The translations under genes and the position numbers were made by a program. Shown piece after piece: positions 1 through 11,171 of a stretch of DNA of 64,000 nt (positions within the stretch are counted from its first letter, which is position 1; each line of letters begins with the position of its first letter). A model generated the notes under the pieces. That model saw only the letters and a list, made by a program, of their open reading frames with translations, did no database searches and was not told the origin of the DNA. Source of the stretch: Haematobia irritans (lineage: Eukaryota; Arthropoda; Insecta; Diptera; Muscidae). The stretch covers positions 55,928,066 through 55,992,065 of the forward strand of contig NC_134400.1 of the NCBI RefSeq assembly GCF_050003625.1. Reading direction: 5' to 3'.

Positions 1-366
1 ATTTTGGACAGGAAGCTGAATTTTAGGCTTTATATTGAAGAGAGGGCGAGAAAAGCAACGGTAGCTTTGTACTCGTGCAAAAAGGCAATAGGGAAAAAGT
101 GGGGACTAAGACCAAAAATTGTGCATTGGCTATACACGGCAGTGGTTAGACCTATAATGCTATATGGTGTTGTAGTCTGGTGGCCGGCACTTCAGAAACC
201 GACTTGTTTAGATAAAGTTCAGCGTATGGCGAGCTTATGTATCTCAGGCGCATTTAGTAAGACAGGAACAGACTCCCTTAATGTCATGCTACATCTATTG
301 CCTTTAGACATTTTGGCCAAACAGTCAGCTGCAACAACGGCTGTGCGGTTGCGCGAGCTATCGCTG
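1..366 (+). pseudogene. LINE ORF2, reverse transcriptase C-terminal segment (partial)
   Basis: The frame is open from the window edge. It contains 'VRPIMLYGVVVWWPAL', which fits the segment after the palm of LINE reverse transcriptases (the conserved '...YG..VW.pal' region), and a following thumb-like helical part. The catalytic FADD-type motif would lie upstream of the window. At 366 the frame runs into an inserted TIR element. Removing 367-883 would continue the frame directly at 884, so the break comes from the insertion and not from decay. The stop at about 409-411 lies inside the inserted element. Confidence 0.75.
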
Positions 367-881
367 CACTCAAAAAAAAGTGAACTCTCTATTTCACTAA
401 AGCCAATTTAACTTTATCATAGTTCATGGAATTATTATGTTTGGAGAAAGTTGCCTTTACTTTAATAATTTTTTGTTTACGTTAGTTAAATTAACTAAAA
501 TCGAGGAAAAAATATACTCAAATGAAGCATAAAGATTAACTAAATTCGTGTATTCCACAAAATAGTTCAGAATTTCTTTAAATTTGTAAATTTTACCAAA
601 AAGGCGTCCATCATGAACTTCGTATGTCACTAAAGACATTCTTGCAATTTTGAACTCCAAGTTTTTCCTTCAAACTACAAAATTTTCTTTAACAAGTGAA
701 AAAACTTAGTTATGTCTAATAAATTTTCTCGAATTTGTCGAAAAATATTTACTTATTTTTATGACATCGGCGTGATGCCAACGTTTGTAATACTGTTTAG
801 TTAAAATTTTCTACAAATATTCAAAATTTTCTAAAATTAACCGAAAGTTATCTTCCTGGTGGGTTCACTGTTTTTTCAGTG
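367..881. mobile_element. 515-bp TIR element (family N) inserted in the LINE ORF
   Basis: The ends are CACTCAAAAAAAAGTGAAC on the left and, inverted, CACTGAAAAAACAGTGAACC on the right. TG at 365-366 is repeated at 882-883. Excising the element plus one TG restores one uninterrupted LINE reading frame, so both the boundaries and the 2-bp duplication are well supported. The interior is AT-rich and has no convincing ORF; the short minus-strand frame at 457-660 is a by-product. A non-autonomous DNA transposon. Confidence 0.85.
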
Positions 882-883
882 TG

Positions 884-1900
884 TGGTCGGAAAAAATGTA
901 CGGTCATAGTTCGGTCCTCAAAGTAATGCCAGATGTGCCTAACGTAGTGGATTACACCCTGGCAAAACCACTTTCCGACAAAAAGTTTGAAACTCTAATT
1001 CCCAACAGTGAGGCGTGGTGTACACAGACCCCGGGGAATAAAAGATATATAGATTTCTATACTGATGGCTCAAAATTGAATGGACAAGTGGGGTTCGGAG
1101 TATATTCTAAAGATCTGGAAATTCGAATAGCGAAAAGATTACCTAATCACTGTAGTGTTTTTCAGGCTGAAATATTGGCAATAAGAGAGGTGGTGAATTG
1201 GCTGAGAAGTAATGTTCCAACAAATATTGGCATTAATATATACTCAGACAGTCAACCTGCAATAAAATCCTTGGACTCTGTGTTCCTTAACTCAAAAACG
1301 GCCATAGACTGCCGCAAATCTCTCAACGAGATGGCTGAGCAGTACAATATTCACCTAATATGGGTGCCTGGTCATAGGAACATACCGGGGAACTGTGAAG
1401 CAGATGTGTTAGCAAGGCTAGGAACTACCTTACATATTCCAGGGGAACTAGAATCTGTTGGTATGCCTCTGGCCACCTGCAAGCTCTTACTGCGTGAGAA
1501 GGCTGTTATGATGGCCAATATTCGATGGGAAAATTGCAAGGGTTGTAACGACACCAAGCAAATATGGCCCCATTTAAACTTAAACCGCACACTAGATATG
1601 CTAGTGTTCTCAAGGCGTCAGATAGCACTCCTAATATCTGCTATAACGGGTCGCTGCCTGATAGGCGAATTTGCAAAAACTATAGGTGCGAAGTATAATG
1701 ACTATTGTATAAGCTGTCATGACGTGGAGGAAAAGGAATCAATTAAACACATCTTGTGTGAGTGTCCTGCTTTTTGTGTAAGGCGTAAGCGAATTTTAGG
1801 AGTATATAGCTTTAGATTACTGGCTGACCTGGAAAACGTTAACTTAAGCAGTTTGTTAATGTTTTTGGAGCAATCTGGTTGGTTCCACAAAAGTAAATAA
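884..1900 (+). pseudogene. LINE ORF2, RNase H domain and C-terminal Cys/His motif
   Basis: Codons 884-1900 form a clear ribonuclease H domain. Counting from the open codon at 881, the acidic residues are D62 in 'FYTDGS', E97 in 'FQAEILAI', D123 in 'YSDSQPAI' and D175 in 'NCEADVLAR', with 'WVPGHRNIPGN' just before the last one. About residues 275-296 hold a Cys/His cluster (C..C........H.LCEC) typical of the end of these ORFs. RNase H would degrade the RNA strand during target-primed reverse transcription. The part is intact but separated from its reverse transcriptase by the family N insertion, so the whole protein is broken. Confidence 0.85.
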
Positions 1901-1961
1901 TAGAGAAGGTTCAGTGGTTAAGACTAGAAGTGCCCATATGTAATAGGTACTTTTAGTTAAA

Positions 1962-2038
1962 TGTGGTATCACAATGGACTGAATAGTCTAAGTGAGCCTG
2001 AAATTTAATCGGGCTGCCACTTTAACCTAACCTAACCT
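1962..2038 (+). repeat. LINE 3' tail shared with the SINE
   Basis: The last about 75 nt of the LINE ('GTGGTATCACAATGGACTG' through the AACCT repeats) reappear nearly unchanged as the 3' end of the SINE copies at 25072 and 63261, both on the minus strand. This is probably the recognition region for the LINE reverse transcriptase. Confidence 0.8.
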
Positions 2039-2195
2039 AGTAAAAACAGATGAAAAATTAAAGTTTTTAACAGTAGGTTTTTCGGTAGTGAAAGGGTTAA
2101 AAACGTATATCCTTGAAATACAAAATTCCTTAATGTAAAAAATACATACTTGGTTTAAATAAATACATCCATTTAAATTAATCTAATTGAATCTA

Positions 2196-2598
2196 CACTA
2201 AAAAAAGAACTAGCTTTAAGTCTAACATCCATAAAATTCTAATTAGGACACATACAATAAATGTCATTTAAAATTTCAAATTATAACAGGCACTTCAAAA
2301 AAAAAATGTTTTCTTAAAAATTAATCTTTCATCCATAGATTCCATATTGCAGTTAATTTAAGCATTATTTCTTAAATCAAAAACGCTTTTCTTTATTGTA
2401 AGGTAAAGACATGCGACTTTAACTCTAGGACGCGAATTTCAATTATGCATATCTTAAATTTAGTGAAACAATTTTTGAAGTACGTTTCCATAATCAAAAT
2501 TTCTTTATTTTAATGAAAGTTGTCCCCAATATTATGTAAATTGCATGTCCAAAACTTAGATTGCATAATATTCCATATTAGTTCAATATTTTTCAATG
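2196..2598. mobile_element. Family F TIR element, copy 1 (403 bp)
   Basis: It runs from CACTAAAAAAAG to ...TTTTTCAATG with TA on both sides (2194-2195, 2599-2600). The interior shares 'GACATGCGACTTTAAC' and long AT-rich blocks with the copy at 17664-18334. No ORF. After it, 2601-3128 holds AT-rich DNA in which I see no gene. Confidence 0.65.
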
Positions 2599-3130
2599 TA
2601 TGGAATGACAATAAAAGGCTTTATTTTGAGGATTGAGGTCCTTGATTAAAGTCTTTTTTTCGTTCCCTTATTTGTAACCATCTTTTTCTTTGAACTGTGT
2701 GGTAAATAGTTTATTTTCTTGAATAACTTTTCTATTCCAAAAGGAAAAGTGAAAATTCGATCAAAAAGAGTTTTGTGATTGCAATTTTAGAAATCCTATA
2801 TTTAAAGTTCGATTGCTTCATCAAAATATGATTTTTCACCAAGTTAAACATTAAACAATAAAAAATTAAAATATATATTTATATTTATTCACTATCATTC
2901 ATAAAAATCATATTAAATTCTACAAAAAATAATAATAAATAAAATTCAATTTTGCTTAGTTCTTAGCCCTTATGCGATTCTTAAGTATTGTAGATCTTTT
3001 TGTCCCAAACAATAGTATTCTTCTTTGCAATTTTAGGAATCATCATGTCCATATAGAAAACATCACAACGCTTGAAATAATCTAAGCAAAACTCGTTTCG
3101 ATTCTTCATTTTGTTTATAAGTTTAATATA

Positions 3131-4064
3131 AAGGGTGATTTGTTAAGAGCTTGATAACTTTTTTTTTTTTAAAAAACGCATAAAATTTGCAAAATCTCAT
3201 CGGTTCTTTATTTGAAACGTTAGATTGGTCCATGACATTTACTTTTTGAAGATAATTTCATTTAAATGTTGACCGCGGCTGCGTCTTAGGTGGTCCATTC
3301 GGAAAGTCGAATTTTGGGCAACTTTTTCGAGCATTTCGGCCGGAATAGCCCGAATTTCTTCGGAAATGTTGTCTTCCAAAGCTGGAATAGTTGCTGGCTT
3401 ATTTCTGTAGACTTTAGACTTGACGTAGCCCCACAAAAAATAGTCTAAAGGCGTCAAATCGCATGATCTTGGTGGCCAACTTACCGGTCCATTTCTTGAG
3501 ATGAATTGTTCTCCGAAGTTTTCCCTCAAAATGGCCATAGAATCGCGAGCTGTGTGGCATGTAGCGCCATCTTGTTGAAACCACATGTCAACCAAGTTCA
3601 GTTCTTCCATTTTTGGCAACAAAAAGTTTGTTAGCATCGAACGATAGCGATCGCCATTCACCGTAACGTTGCGTCCAACAGCATCTTTGAAAAAATACGG
3701 TCCAATGATTCCACCAGCGTACAAACCACACCAAACAGTGCATTTTTCGGGATGCATGGGCAGTTCTTGAACGGCTTCTGGTTGCTCTTCACTCCAAATG
3801 CGGCAATTTTGCTTATTTACGTAGCCATTCAACCAGAAATGAGCCTCATCGCTGAACAAAATTTGTCGATAAAAAAGCGGATTTTCTGCCACTGATTTTG
3901 GTAATAAAATTCAATGATTTGCAAGCGTTGCTCGTTAGTAAGTCTATTCATGATGAAATGTCAAAGCATACTGAGCATCTTTCTCTTTGACACCATGTCT
4001 GAAATCCCACGTGATCTGTCAAATACTAATGCATGAAAATCCTAACCTCAAAAGAATCACCCTT
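3131..4064 (-). mobile_element. DD41D Tc1/mariner element, internally deleted, copy A
   Basis: The TIR core AAGGGTGATT lies at 3131-3140 and, inverted, at 4055-4064. TA duplications are at 3129-3130 and 4065-4066. The length is 934 bp. Compared with copies B-D this copy keeps about 47 bp more at the 5' side of the gene and has a different deletion junction, near 3892-3904. Confidence 0.9.
3239..3892 (-). pseudogene. Truncated DD41D transposase, catalytic domain (copy A)
   Basis: A 217-codon frame encodes the catalytic core of a Tc1/mariner transposase. The acidic residues are D15 in 'LFSDEAHFW', D108 in 'WFQQDGATCHTA' and D150 in 'CDLTPLDYFLWG', with 41 residues between the last two: the DD41D signature reported for rosa/Visitor-type elements. 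No ATG begins this frame. The family start codon appears to be the ATG at 3949-3951, which opens with 'MNRLTNEQRLQIIEFYYQN' (a likely helix-turn-helix start). The internal deletion then puts that start out of frame with the catalytic part. W to S occurs in the 'NWTFRMDHL' segment. Not a working transposase. Confidence 0.85.
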
Positions 4065-4549
4065 TACATAGTTAAAATACTTGTTTCTCACATCATGGGT
4101 TATAATAATCTTTCCTCTTTTATCGAATTGCTTAAATAATGGTGATGACAGATAGCTGGAATTATTGCAAATGATTGTTTTAAAATTTAGAAACAATAAA
4201 TCGATGGTTTCTTTCCGTATTCGAAATAAAAGCAACATTCTTCTTAGCACTATCGGTTGGAACCTGTATTTCATTCGGGGAATTGTCACCTCATATCCAT
4301 ATTAATTGCTAATATTCAATTGGATATTAATACGATTTGTTGTGTACTTTGGACCATCCTCCAGTCATCTCTGAAAAGATAGAAAATATTCGGTCATATT
4401 GATGAGTGCAATCCAATTCTATTCGAATTTCAAGTGGTTCGATTTTTAAATATCCACTCAAAAGAAATTCGAAAAGTTCGTATTAGTTCTCTTTCTTATT
4501 GCATAATTAATGTAATGGCAACATCAATACTAGAATCTATTTGCATTCA

Positions 4550-4787
4550 TAGATTTTAGCCTTCCCTTAAGGATTTGGGTATTGATTCCGAGCCAAAGAT
4601 GACGCTTCATTAAAATAAAGAAACTTTTTTGGGCAACTGTATAGCTTTAAATCTAGTCTCTATAAATTTAAATTTACGATACAGTTTTCATTTATCAAAG
4701 TTTCGTTCTTTGTTTTGTTTTTATTTTAAAGATTTTTTTCCTTAATGATCTGCATAATCTTTCATATTAAGTCAATTTTTTTCAGTG
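4550..4787. mobile_element. Family F TIR element, copy 2 (worn, about 240 bp)
   Basis: It contains the family F end block 'CCTTCCCTTAAGGAT' and 'GATTCCGAGCCAAAGATG', and ends in ...TTTTTTTCAGTG at 4787. The left end is degraded. The flanks 4067-4549 and 4788-5198 contain only AT-rich sequence, the latter largely made of repeated AAATTA words. Confidence 0.55.
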
Positions 4788-5200
4788 CATTTCATTTCCA
4801 ACTAAACTATAATAAAACTAACGACCATTTGCCATTAGGCTATAAGTTTAACAGAACAATTTTCGGCAGTTAAGTTCCTCGTATTAGCAGAATATTTTCC
4901 CAGAACGGTTTAAAAATTGTTGAGATAACCAATTGTTGACTAACCAATTTTAATAAAATTAAATTAAATTCAAATTAAATTAAACAAAAAAAAAAATAAA
5001 TAAATAAAATTAAATCAGTATATATTAATTAAATTTTCTTAAATTTGTTAGTTTAAATTAAATTCTATACCATTCAATAATAAAAATTTAACTCAAATTG
5101 CATAAAATTAAATTAATGAAATTTAAATTAAAATGATCTAAAAAATTAGACTGAATTAACACAGATAAACTAAATTTTTGGTGAAGCTTATTTAGACATA

Positions 5201-5751
5201 CAGTGCCACACATAAGTATTGACACACCAAACGTTAAAAGTGATATGAAGCTATTTTAAATTAAAAAAATATTTTAATTCGGATTGTAACTATATAAAGC
5301 ATCTAGATAATTTTTATTTTAGAAAATTTTTTGTTCTTTAAATATTTAAATTGTAAAAAATTAAAAAAGGCAAATTTTTTAAGAAACAAAATTATTGGCA
5401 CAGATAGTTCTCAAAAAGTTTTGTTTTTTGTAAATTTTGTACTCGTTGGGCATTCCTTTTTGATTGATAATAGCATCAAACCGTCTAGCCATTGAATGTA
5501 TCTGTACCATTTTTCCATCAACACTTTTCATCAAAATCGGTTAAAAATAGCGACCAGAACACGAACAACAAATACATGGGCAGAAGGATGAAGCCCAAGT
5601 GCTGAACCGACTCGGGAGGTGGTTCTGAGTCGATCTGTATATATTTTATGGGACTTCAAATCAATATTTCTGGTAGGCACTTATTTTTGCAGACACCCCG
5701 ACCACTATGTGGTTTGGGGTGCTGTGTCAATATTTATGTGTGGCACTACTG
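5201..5751. mobile_element. Tc1-like TIR element (551 bp) carrying a Helentron end
   Basis: The left end CAGTGCCACACATAAGTAT and the inverted right end CAGTAGTGCCACACATAAAT are both flanked by TA (5199-5200, 5752-5753), typical of Tc1/mariner insertions. About 5470-5725 resembles the end of the Helentron near 52740-52910, including an ACCCC...GGGGT stem-loop at about 5694-5719. No transposase frame is present. Confidence 0.6.
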
Positions 5752-5853
5752 TATTTCAAAACTAGAAGATTTACATTCAAATAAAAAATTAAATTAAATG
5801 AATAATTTATTCAAAAATAATTTATTTAAGATTTAGCCCAATGCAATTAAATA

Positions 5854-7396
5854 AAAACAAGTATATACAGCAGTAAGTTCGGCAGGGCCGAATCTTAATT
5901 TCCTTTGAAAATTTCATTACGCTTCCCACATAAACATCTCGTGTAAGTGTGCAAGAAAATGATAAAATAACGCCTTGATTTGAAATCTAAAATCTGTAGG
6001 ATTTCATCCCAATTATATAAATGATTACGAGAAGTAAAATCTTGAAATTTTGCATTCAGTTTCAAGTAATTTTCATGAACAGTGCGCCTTCTATACCCTC
6101 AATAAGTGAAATCGGTCTATATGGAGGCCTTACCAAATGGACCGATAAAACTAAACCATATACACTTTGTTATGGGTCTAAAATGCCAGTATATTTTCAA
6201 TTTATGGATAATCGGATAAAAACTACAATTTTTAGAAACCCTAGGAGTTAAATCGGGAGTTCGGTGTAATGGGGGCTATACCAAAACATGGAAGGATACA
6301 TACAGTATTTAATTGTAGTTGTAGAATCTAGACCCCAAATCCGAAGGCCGGTTTATAAGGGGGACTATATCAAAAACTGTACCGATATATATTCGGCAAA
6401 CCTCTTTATGGTCCTAGAATACCTCTACATTTTCAATTTCAGGCAAATTTGATAAAAACTACGGATTCTAGAAGCCCAAGAAGTAAATCTGGAGATCGGT
6501 CTATATGGGGGCTATATCAAAACAAGGACCGGTACTCACCATTTTCGACACACGTCTTTATGGTCCTAGAATACCTCTAGATTTCAAATTTCAGGTAAAT
6601 TGGATTAAAACTACGGATTCTAGAAGCCCAAGACGTAAACTCGGGAGATCGGTTTATATGGGGGCTATATTAAAACATGGACCGTTACCCCCCATTTTCG
6701 GCACATCTCTTTATGGTCCTAGAATACCTCTACATTTCCAATTTTAGGCAAATCGGATAGAAAATACACTTTCTAGACGCCCAAGAAGCAAAATCGGGAA
6801 ATCGGTCCATATGGGGGCTATACCAAGACATGGACCGATAGGCACCATTTTCGGTACACTTTTTGATGGTCCCAAAATACCTCTAGATTTCCAATTTTAG
6901 GCAAATCGGATAGAAAATACACTTTCTAGACGCCCAAGAAGCAAAATCGGGAAATCGGTCCATATGGGGGCTATACCAAAACATGGACCGATAGGCACCA
7001 TTTTCGGTACACTTTTTGATGGTCCCAAAATACCTCTAGATTTCCAATTTTAGGCAAATCGGATAAAAACTACAGTTTCTATAAGCCCAAGACCCCAAAT
7101 CAGGAGGTCGGTTTATATGGGGACTATATCAAAACTTGAACCGATATAGCCCATCTTCGAACTTGACCTGCCTGCAAACAATAGACGAATCTGTGCCAAA
7201 TTTCACGACGATAGCGCCATTATTGAAGTCTGCAGCGTGATTACAACAGACGGACAGACGGACATGCTTATATCGTCTTAGAATTTCTCCCTGATCAAGA
7301 ATATACATATATACTTTATATAGTCGGAAATCGATATTTCGATGTGTTCCAAACGGAATGAAAAACTTATACCCCCGTCACCATTCTATGGTGGTG
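5854..7396 (-). mobile_element. DINE-1/INE-1-like Helentron R1 (main part)
   Basis: It opens with a TTCGGCAGGGCCGAA palindrome (5878-5892), then has degenerate tandem units of about 153 bp containing 'TATGGGGGCTATA', and then an 'ACAGACGGACAGACGG' block (GTCY on the other strand). It ends in 'CCACCAT'-type palindromic sequence at 7380-7396. The arrangement matches non-autonomous Helentrons (DINE-1 class); strand is given by the GTCY orientation. Family G is inserted at 7397, and the last bases of R1 resume after 11151. The short ORFs here are repeat by-products. Confidence 0.65.
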
Positions 7397-9712
7397 CACC
7401 CAGAAAAAAGTGTCTTCGAAACTAAAGGAAAAAATGTTCATCAATTTAGTTTAGCCATTTTATTTCCATTCCGTTAAATTTTTGTGTGAAATAATAAAAT
7501 TTACTTGTTTTAGTAAAAAAATCCTAAACTGAAAGCAGTTAGGAAAAGTTCGTTGACTAGAAATTTGTATTGAAATTTTAAAAGGTGGACAAAATTGCTA
7601 GGCAGCAACTTATTCAAATTAAAAGGTACTAGAAAAAGAAACAATTATATACGGCCGTAAGTTCGGCCAGGCCGAAGCTTATGTACCCTCCATCATGGAT
7701 TGCGTAGAAACTTCTTCTAAACACTGCCATCCACAATCGAATTACTTAAGTTGCGGTAACGCTTGCCGATGGCAAGGTATCTTAAAACCTCCTAACACCA
7801 TCTTCTAAAATGTATGTAAGTCCATACGTGGTATATATTAAATCAAAAAAGATCGATCCAATACGTATATAATTCAGTTTGACAAATTAGACATAAAATT
7901 TTGACAAAATTTTCTACAGAAATAAAATTTTAACAAAATTTTCTATAGAAATAAAATTTTCTATAGAAATAAAGTTTTGGTAGATTATTTTTGGCTCGAG
8001 TGGCAACCATGATTATGAACCGAATAAAATTTTCTATAGAAATACAATTTTGACAATGATGAAAATTTTATTATGAACCGAATAAAATTTTAACAAAATT
8101 TTCTCTAGAAATAAAATTTTGACAAAATTTTCTATAGAAATAAAATTTTGACAAAATTTTCTATAGAAATAAAATTTTGGTAGACTATTTTTGGCTCTAG
8201 TGGCAACCATGATTATGAACCGATATGGACCAATTTTTGTGTGATTGGACCAATTTTGGTATGGTTGTTAGCGACCATATACTAACACCACGTTCCTAAT
8301 TTGAACCGGATCGGATGAATTTTGCTCCTCCAAGAGGCTCCGGAGGTCAAATCTGGAGAACGTTTTATATGGGGGCTATATAGAATTATGGACCGATATG
8401 AACCAATTCTGGCACGCTTGTTAAAGATCATATACTAACACCATGTTCCAAATTACAACCAGATTGGATGAAATTTGCTTCTCTTGGAGACTTCGCAAGC
8501 TAAATCTGAGGATCGGTTTATATGGGGGCTATATATAATTATGAACCGATGTGGACCAATTTTTGCATGGTTGTTAGAGACCATATACCAATATCATGTA
8601 CCAAATTTCAGGCGGATCGGATGAAATTTGCTCCTCTTTGAGGCTCCGGAACCCAAATCTGGGGATCGGTTTATATGGGCGCTATATATAATTATGGACC
8701 GATGTGGACCAATTTTTGCACGGTTGTTAGAGACCATATACCAACACCATGTACCAAATCTCAGCCGGATCGGATGCAATTTGCTTCTCTTTGAGGCTTC
8801 GCAAGCCAAATCTGGAGATCGGTTTATATGGGGTCTATATATAATTATGGACCGATGTGGACCAATTTTTGCATGGTTGTTAGAGACCATATACCAACAT
8901 CATGTACCGAATTTCAGGCGGATCGGATGAAATTTGCTTCTCTTTGAGGCTCCGCAAGCCAAATCTGGGGATCGGTTTATATGGGGGCTATATATAATTA
9001 TGGACAGATGTGGAACAATTTTTGCATGATTGTTAGAGACCATATACCAACACCATGTACCAAATTTCAGCCGGATCGGATCAAATATGCTTCTCTTAGA
9101 GGCTCCACAAGCCAAATCTGGGGATCGGTTTATATGGGGGCTATATATAATTATAGACCGATGTGGACCAATTTTGGCATGGTTGTTAGAGACCATATAC
9201 TAACACCATGTACCAAATTTCAGCCGGATCGGATGAAATTTGCTTCTCTTTTAGGCTCCGCAAGCCAAATCTGGGGATCGGTTTATATGGGGGCTATATA
9301 TAATTATGGACCGATGTGGACCAATTTTTGCATGGTTGTTAGAGACCATATACCAACACCATGTACCAAATTTCAGCCGGATCGGATGAAATATACTTCT
9401 GTTAGAGGCTTCACAAGCCAAATCTGAGGGTCCCTTTATATGGGGGCTATACGTAAAAGTGGACCGATATGGCCCATTTTCAATACCATCCGACCTACAT
9501 CGATAACAACGACTTGTGCCAAGTTTCAAGTCGATAGCTTGTTTCGTTCGGAAGTTAGCGTGATTTCAACAGACGGACGGACGGACGGACGGACATGCTT
9601 AGATGGACTCAGAATTTCACCACGACCCAGAATATATATACTTTATGGGGTCTTAGAGCAATATTTCGATGTGTTACAAACGGAATGACAAAGTTAATAT
9701 ACCCCCATCCTA

Positions 9713-10687
9713 CACGCTCACAAAAAATCGCTTCTGTAACATATACTCCCAAACATATTTTGCTTCAAGCATATACATTTTTGGCTATTGCCCAAACATT
9801 TATATGTTTGATCTCTTCCAATATATAATATGTTTGAAAGCATATTGGTCTAAACAATATATGTTTGGGTAGTCAATTTCCAAACATTTTGTATTTTTGC
9901 ATCCAAATTCAATAATGCTGTCTTCCAAAAAACAATATGTTATTATGTGAACATATAATATGTTTGGAAGCATTTTGCACCCAAAAATATTATATGCTTA
10001 AAAAAAATTCTCCCAAACAATATTGTGCTCAAAATTTTATTTATTTATTTATATATTTACAATCATAATGAATTATGAAAATAAACAGGTAATATAGGTG
10101 CTAACAACATAGGTTTTCGAACTGAATGCTCAAAATTTTGTTTCTGGCTAATTGTATATTCCCCCACATCTTTCTCACTTCCACGAGATTTTTTAGTTAT
10201 TAGCACCTTTTTCTGTAATACAAACATTGTAGAAGAAATTATTCAATTGTATGATTTTTTTATTTTAATTTTACCTTTTGCCGGACGGGGATTCGAACAG
10301 CGGACCACACAGTTTGTAAGGATCAAAGAAGTAGCTGATCAATTGCCCAAGGAAAAATAAAATGGTAATTTTGTAATAACAAGCAACAACCACCAACTTA
10401 ATTCAATATCGCTCCCTGTTAAATAGCGCTCCAAGCTACTAAACACATATATGTTTATAGGCTATTTCTAAATTAATATATGTTTGCATCCAAGCATATT
10501 ATATTTACAAACATTTTATGTCCCAAACATAATATGTTCTAACATATTAACATATATGTCCCAAACATGTTATGCTAGTTTATGAACATTATATGCTTGC
10601 ACTCAAAAATATTGTGTTTAAAAATTTGTGTTCCAAACATATAATGTTTATAGCCAAACATATGAAAAACAGTCTTTTTCATCCGTG
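9713..10687 (+). mobile_element. Family H TIR element, copy 1 (975 bp)
   Basis: The ends are CACGCTCACAAAAAATCG and, inverted, CACGGATGAAAAAGACTG, with TA at 9711-9712 and 10688-10689. Both terminal about 300 bp are packed with CAAACATA/TATGTTTG words in both orientations. The centre holds a tRNA-like module. No coding frame. Copies 2 and 3 lie in the opposite orientation at 48372 and 53500. Confidence 0.75.
10279..10352 (-). other. tRNA-like module inside H1
   Basis: Read on the minus strand, it has a T-arm-like TTCGAAT loop followed by CCCCGTCCGGCA. It also has an anticodon-arm-like TTTG-ATCCTTA-CAAA hairpin with T at the position equivalent to U33 and CCT in the anticodon position. The D-arm and acceptor 5' side are poor, so it is a tRNA relic or Pol III promoter-like module and not a functional tRNA gene. 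Confidence 0.45.
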
Positions 10688-11171
10688 TATGATGGAGGGT
10701 ATAAAAAAATGTGTTTCAATATTTCAAGGCCAGTCGATACTGTTGATTCTAAATAAATATATTTAATATATTAATAAAACATGTATTTTATTGAAGAAAA
10801 AATTGCTTATATAAATACATAAAATTGTATTTAAAAACGAAGGTAACCAGTTCTAAATTTGAAGTAAAAAGTTTACCACAAATATGTATGATTTGTCCAA
10901 ATGAATGAAAAAAGTTCAATAAAATCATTCCATATATGAATTCAATTCAGTTAAATTTTTTCATTTTGTAGTATAGTGGTACATAAATATAGGAAAATGT
11001 TAACTAATGAATGGAATGCATTCTACCTAATTTCTACGAAAGTCACATCTTTCAAACAAATAAAAATGTCTTTGGCGCTATACGAAGTTCAACTTTCTTC
11101 ACAATGAGTTAATTTTAACTTAAAGAAGGGGTCACTTTTTTCTGGGTGAAGGTATGAATAAGTCCATCCAT

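Larger units (their letters stand above)
1..2038 (+). mobile_element. Non-LTR retrotransposon (LINE) 3' part, 5' end outside window
   Basis: The reading frame gives the C-terminal part of a reverse transcriptase ORF followed by an RNase H domain and a Cys/His-rich tail, then about 135 bp of 3' UTR ending in AACCT repeats near 2038. This order is that of I/LOA-type LINEs with RNase H; I cannot fix the clade without a tree. A 515-bp TIR element at 367-881 interrupts the ORF. The element starts upstream of the window. Confidence 0.85.
7641..10703 (-). mobile_element. DINE-1-like Helentron R2, split by element H1
   Basis: It starts with the TTCGGCC/GGCCGAA palindrome near 7660-7676. A minisatellite with 'TTTTCTATAGAAATAAAA' follows (7915-8190), then about eight tandem 153-bp units (8360-9430), a GGAC microsatellite (9571-9594) and a terminal hairpin TATACCCCCATC / GATGGAGGGTATA. 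Element H1 sits in the loop of that hairpin. The frames of up to 148 codons across 8594-9529 arise because 153 is a multiple of three. Confidence 0.7.
7397..11151 (+). mobile_element. Family G TIR element, copy 1, split by Helentron R2
   Basis: The left end CACCCAGAAAAAAGTG begins at 7397 and the inverted right end CACTTTTTTCTGGGTG ends at 11151. The element's own DNA is about 7397-7640 and 10704-11151; the middle is Helentron R2, itself split by H1. The right-hand block 'AAGAAGGGGTCAC' recurs at 45806-45842, and 'AAAATGTCTTTRGCGCT' is shared with the copy at 19951. Confidence 0.65.

Noticed and set aside
8360..9430. CRISPR-like array of regularly spaced repeats
   Set aside because: Units are contiguous 153-bp tandem repeats without spacers, in a eukaryotic Helentron.
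10279..10352. Functional tRNA-Arg gene
   Set aside because: The acceptor and D-arm do not pair and the T stem has mismatches; kept only as a tRNA-like module of element H.
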